Source of the DNA: Sinorhizobium fredii USDA 257
GTDB taxonomy: Bacteria > Pseudomonadota > Alphaproteobacteria > Rhizobiales > Rhizobiaceae
Assembly (NCBI RefSeq): GCF_000265205.3
Contig: NC_018000.1
Span: 3,720,001 to 3,784,000 of the forward strand
Direction: 5' to 3'
Length of the DNA: 64,000 bases
Positions within the stretch are counted from its first letter, which is position 1. Each line of letters begins with the position of its first letter. Position numbers and translations under genes: made by a program. Under the pieces are notes generated by a model. The model was not told where the DNA came from. It saw only the letters and a list, made by a program, of their open reading frames with translations, and did not search any database. Below are positions 61,965 to 64,000 of the stretch, in pieces.

Positions 61965-63332
61965 TCAGCCGTTGCGACGGCGACAGCGCCAATTCCAATC
62001 ACGCTGCCGGCCGATGTCGATATGCACGGATTCGGTGTGGCAATAGGTGCCGACACCGCCACGGCCCGGCAGGCTCCTGAGATATTCGGCCAGGTCCCAC
62101 TTGCTGACGCCCTTGACCTGGATGTCGGCCGCTTCGCAGCGCGTGTGGAGCGATTGGCGTTTCCGGTTGACCTTGATCGGCCGAAGCCCTGACGTGACCA
62201 TCACCTTCTGACCGTAATGCCGCTCGACACTCTTCAGCATTGCGAGAAGCGTCGGTTTGAAGCAGCCGGTTTCCACGCTCTCCGTCTGCAGGATCAGGCC
62301 GCTTGGCGCCAAGCGGGCGAGGCCCGACAGATTGGCGACCTCCACCGGCGCGTCATCCTCTTCGCCTGCGTGGTCGGCATGATCCATGTTGAACAGCGGA
62401 TTCAGCTTGACGCCCGGAAGCGCGGTGTAGGCGAGCGAGGCGACCTGCGGTTCAGCCGCATTGGCGGTCGTGATGGTCCGCTTCTCAGCGGCCTCAGTGT
62501 TGCTGGCGTCGCTGCTGCGGAGCTTCGGCTTGCGTTTGGCGGCAAAGAGACTTGCGAACGTCCAGCTCTTGCTCGTCCGCTGCGGCTCCTTCTCGTTGTC
62601 TGCGGGCGAGGCGGGTTGAACCGGATCCGCGGCAGGCGGTGCCACCTGTCCGGTCGATGCGACGTCGACCGTCTGCAATGGGGCGGACGTCTCGCCGGCA
62701 CGCGCCGCCTGTGCGCTCGTGGGCAGCGGGACGGCGGGAGGAAGATCGGCCGTGCTGGCGGTGCTTTCTGTGCCGGGCTGCGCCACCGTCGGAGCTGCAT
62801 TGCTCGCTCCTTCCTGGGCCGGCAGGACGGGCGGCGCAGCCGGCTGTGCACCGCCGAAGAGGCTGTTGCTCGTCGCATTCACGCCCGGCTGAGCGCCGGC
62901 TGGTGTTCCGGATGGTTGGGCGGCGCTCGCAGGCACGCTCCCAGTAACGGGCGACTGCCCGTAAATGCTCGACGACGTGGCGTTGAGGCCGGTGCTTTGC
63001 GTCGTCAGGCCCTGTGGCAAAGCGGCCGTATCCGCCTGGGCAGCCGGATCCTCCACTTGCAGTTGAGCGGTCGTACCGGCGCCGGCGGTCTGATTGGAAA
63101 GCTCGCCCTCGGATTGCGGCGTCGCGGCACTCGATGGAGCGACGGCTTGCTGCGATTCGACCGGATTGGCGCCCTCCCTGTCGGCGACCGCCGAGACGCA
63201 GCCGGCCAGGGCGAGAAGTGATACGGAGAGCGCCGCGACGCGCCCGATCGTCTGGAGCGCGCGTCTCGAATCCAGGTGTTGCAACGTCTTATCCCCACTC
63301 TCCGTGCGTGGCCCGGCTTCTCTCACGGACAC
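61965..63332 (-). CDS. Exported M15/DUF882-type peptidase (YcbK-like)
   Basis: A 455-residue protein with a lipoprotein signal (SVSLLALAGC), a long Ala/Pro/Ser/Thr-rich linker (about 60-290) and a C-terminal DUF882/peptidase M15A domain: VTSGLRPIKVNRKRQSLHTR, CEAADIQVKGVSKWDLAEYL, RGGVGTYCHTESVHIDIGRQ. The zinc site H...D and HxD is intact, so it probably cuts peptide bridges of peptidoglycan in the periplasm. The start is a GTG at 63332; a later TTG near the signal peptide is also possible. It reads toward tRNA-Glu copy 4. Confidence 0.82.
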   Translation of the reverse strand: MSVREAGPRTESGDKTLQHLDSRRALQTIGRVAALSVSLLALAGCVSAVADREGANPVESQQAVAPSSAATPQSEGELSNQTAGAGTTAQLQVEDPAAQADTAALPQGLTTQSTGLNATSSSIYGQSPVTGSVPASAAQPSGTPAGAQPGVNATSNSLFGGAQPAAPPVLPAQEGASNAAPTVAQPGTESTASTADLPPAVPLPTSAQAARAGETSAPLQTVDVASTGQVAPPAADPVQPASPADNEKEPQRTSKSWTFASLFAAKRKPKLRSSDASNTEAAEKRTITTANAAEPQVASLAYTALPGVKLNPLFNMDHADHAGEEDDAPVEVANLSGLARLAPSGLILQTESVETGCFKPTLLAMLKSVERHYGQKVMVTSGLRPIKVNRKRQSLHTRCEAADIQVKGVSKWDLAEYLRSLPGRGGVGTYCHTESVHIDIGRQRDWNWRCRRRNG

Positions 63333-63792
63333 GCATCAAGTCTCAGTTCCGAAACAGTTCTCAGAACAGACAACTTTGCTCTCGCGGCGAGAAATTACCC
63401 CGCCACGGGAAGGTCAGGCCAAGTAGAGGGTTATGGTGCCGCAAATGATTGCGAAGCATAACCCCGTTTCAACTATGGCGCGGAAATTAGTGGACACCGC
63501 GCAATTTGTAAACCGGCGCTAACCAATTCCGACTTCACAAAACATATACGAAGGCCGGCGCGCTGGCCGGGCCTGAAAACCTCTGGATCGTTCAGTTGCT
63601 GCTGCTGATCTTCGAGTCCGGTCCCGCGCGCCGTGCCGCACCGGCCTACAGCGCCGCGCGTTCACACGCACCAAGTTCGCTGTACCACTGTAAAGTGCCG
63701 CAACGTCTTGCCCTTGGGGCGGTCCCCGATCGAGGCAATCATGCGGTACCGGTCGCACCCCCGCACCTTGGGCGCTCCGGATTGTGCGGGGC
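63333..63792. other. Intergenic region with a decayed palindromic repeat
   Basis: About 460 bp between the divergent peptidase leader side and the 3' end of the glyoxalase gene. Apart from the repeat at 63,645 no gene or promoter is clear. Confidence 0.4.
63645..63691. repeat. Decayed RIME-like palindrome, copy 3
   Basis: TACAGCGCCGCGCG, then a diverged centre, then CGCTGTACCACTGTAAAGTG. The outer TACAGCG/CGCTGTA arms and the first GC-rich arm match the repeat at 12,977, but the second arm has decayed. Confidence 0.55.
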
Positions 63793-64000
63793 TTACCAGC
63801 TGCCGGTATTGCCCATCGACGCCCAGGGTTCCTGTGCCGATAGGTGCTCTCCCTTCTGCAAAATCTCGATCGATATCCCGTCGGGCGAGCGAACGAAGGC
63901 CATGTGACCGTCGCGGGGTGGTCGGTTGATCGTCACTCCGTTATCCATCAGACGCTTGCAAAAGGCGTAGATGTCATCGACCTCATAGGCGAGGTGACCA
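63793..64000 (-). CDS. Glyoxalase-fold protein, C-terminal part (5' end outside window)
   Basis: The minus-strand frame is open to the window edge and encodes the last 68 residues of a vicinal-oxygen-chelate (glyoxalase I/bleomycin resistance) protein: [53 protein letters not shown], ending MGNTGSW. The GHLAYEV strand with its His and the SPDGxSIEILQ strand with its Glu are the usual metal-binding elements. The close similarity to lactoylglutathione lyase C-termini suggests GloA, which detoxifies methylglyoxal, but a VOC paralogue is possible since the N-terminal half is missing. Confidence 0.8.
   Translation of the reverse strand, partial: GHLAYEVDDIYAFCKRLMDNGVTINRPPRDGHMAFVRSPDGISIEILQKGEHLSAQEPWASMGNTGSW

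Overview
The window looks like chromosomal DNA of a Rhizobiaceae alphaproteobacterium, most likely Sinorhizobium/Ensifer. The case rests on an ExoR-type periplasmic regulator, a PHA synthase, a soluble transhydrogenase, a fused SecDF, paired DUF1127 microproteins beside CCUCCUCCC-loop small RNAs, and rhizobial two-palindrome intergenic elements. No database search was possible; family names come from motifs read in the translations.

Positions 1-31,600 are dense housekeeping DNA: the valS 3' end, a FadL-type porin, exoR, xthA, a cardiolipin-synthase-type phospholipase D, an A-type Fe-S carrier, dgt, argS, a large SPOR-domain membrane protein, nagZ, scpA-scpB, an orphan ABC ATPase, tatABC, serS, surE-pcm, an NlpD-like lipoprotein, a DUF815 ATPase, yajC-secDF with two homologues of mitochondrial complex I assembly factors, and trmFO. 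These serve envelope, export, cell-wall recycling, chromosome segregation and translation functions. 31,700-33,400 holds two 47-residue DUF1127 genes, two tandem three-hairpin small RNAs and tRNA-Leu(UAG). 33,900-47,500 resumes core genes: tig, sthA, corA, the sfsA-map-radC run, phaC, an aminotransferase followed by hom, and recJ.

47,600-61,900 is a tRNA-Glu-rich accessory region with four tRNA-Glu genes. A 10.3-kb element lies between a complete tRNA-Glu(CUC) at 58,126-58,200 and a 16-bp copy of that tRNA's 3' end at 47,851. It encodes a tyrosine recombinase beside the tRNA, several small HTH proteins, a zinc-ribbon/RecA-fold ATPase, a truncated HigA-like antitoxin, an HK97-type capsid-like protein and a tape-measure protein with an internal M15 peptidase. 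No portal, terminase, protease or baseplate gene was recognised. Copies of a YGGGGACA motif lie inside both ends. This is either a decayed prophage or a small phage satellite, and it is the best candidate here for something undescribed.

58,400-61,300 carries secreted proteins of unknown function. A coiled-coil gene with 80-codon tandem repeats is split by an in-frame amber codon. Two further exported proteins share a C-terminal two-cysteine domain. The window ends with an M15-type exported peptidase and a partial glyoxalase-family gene.
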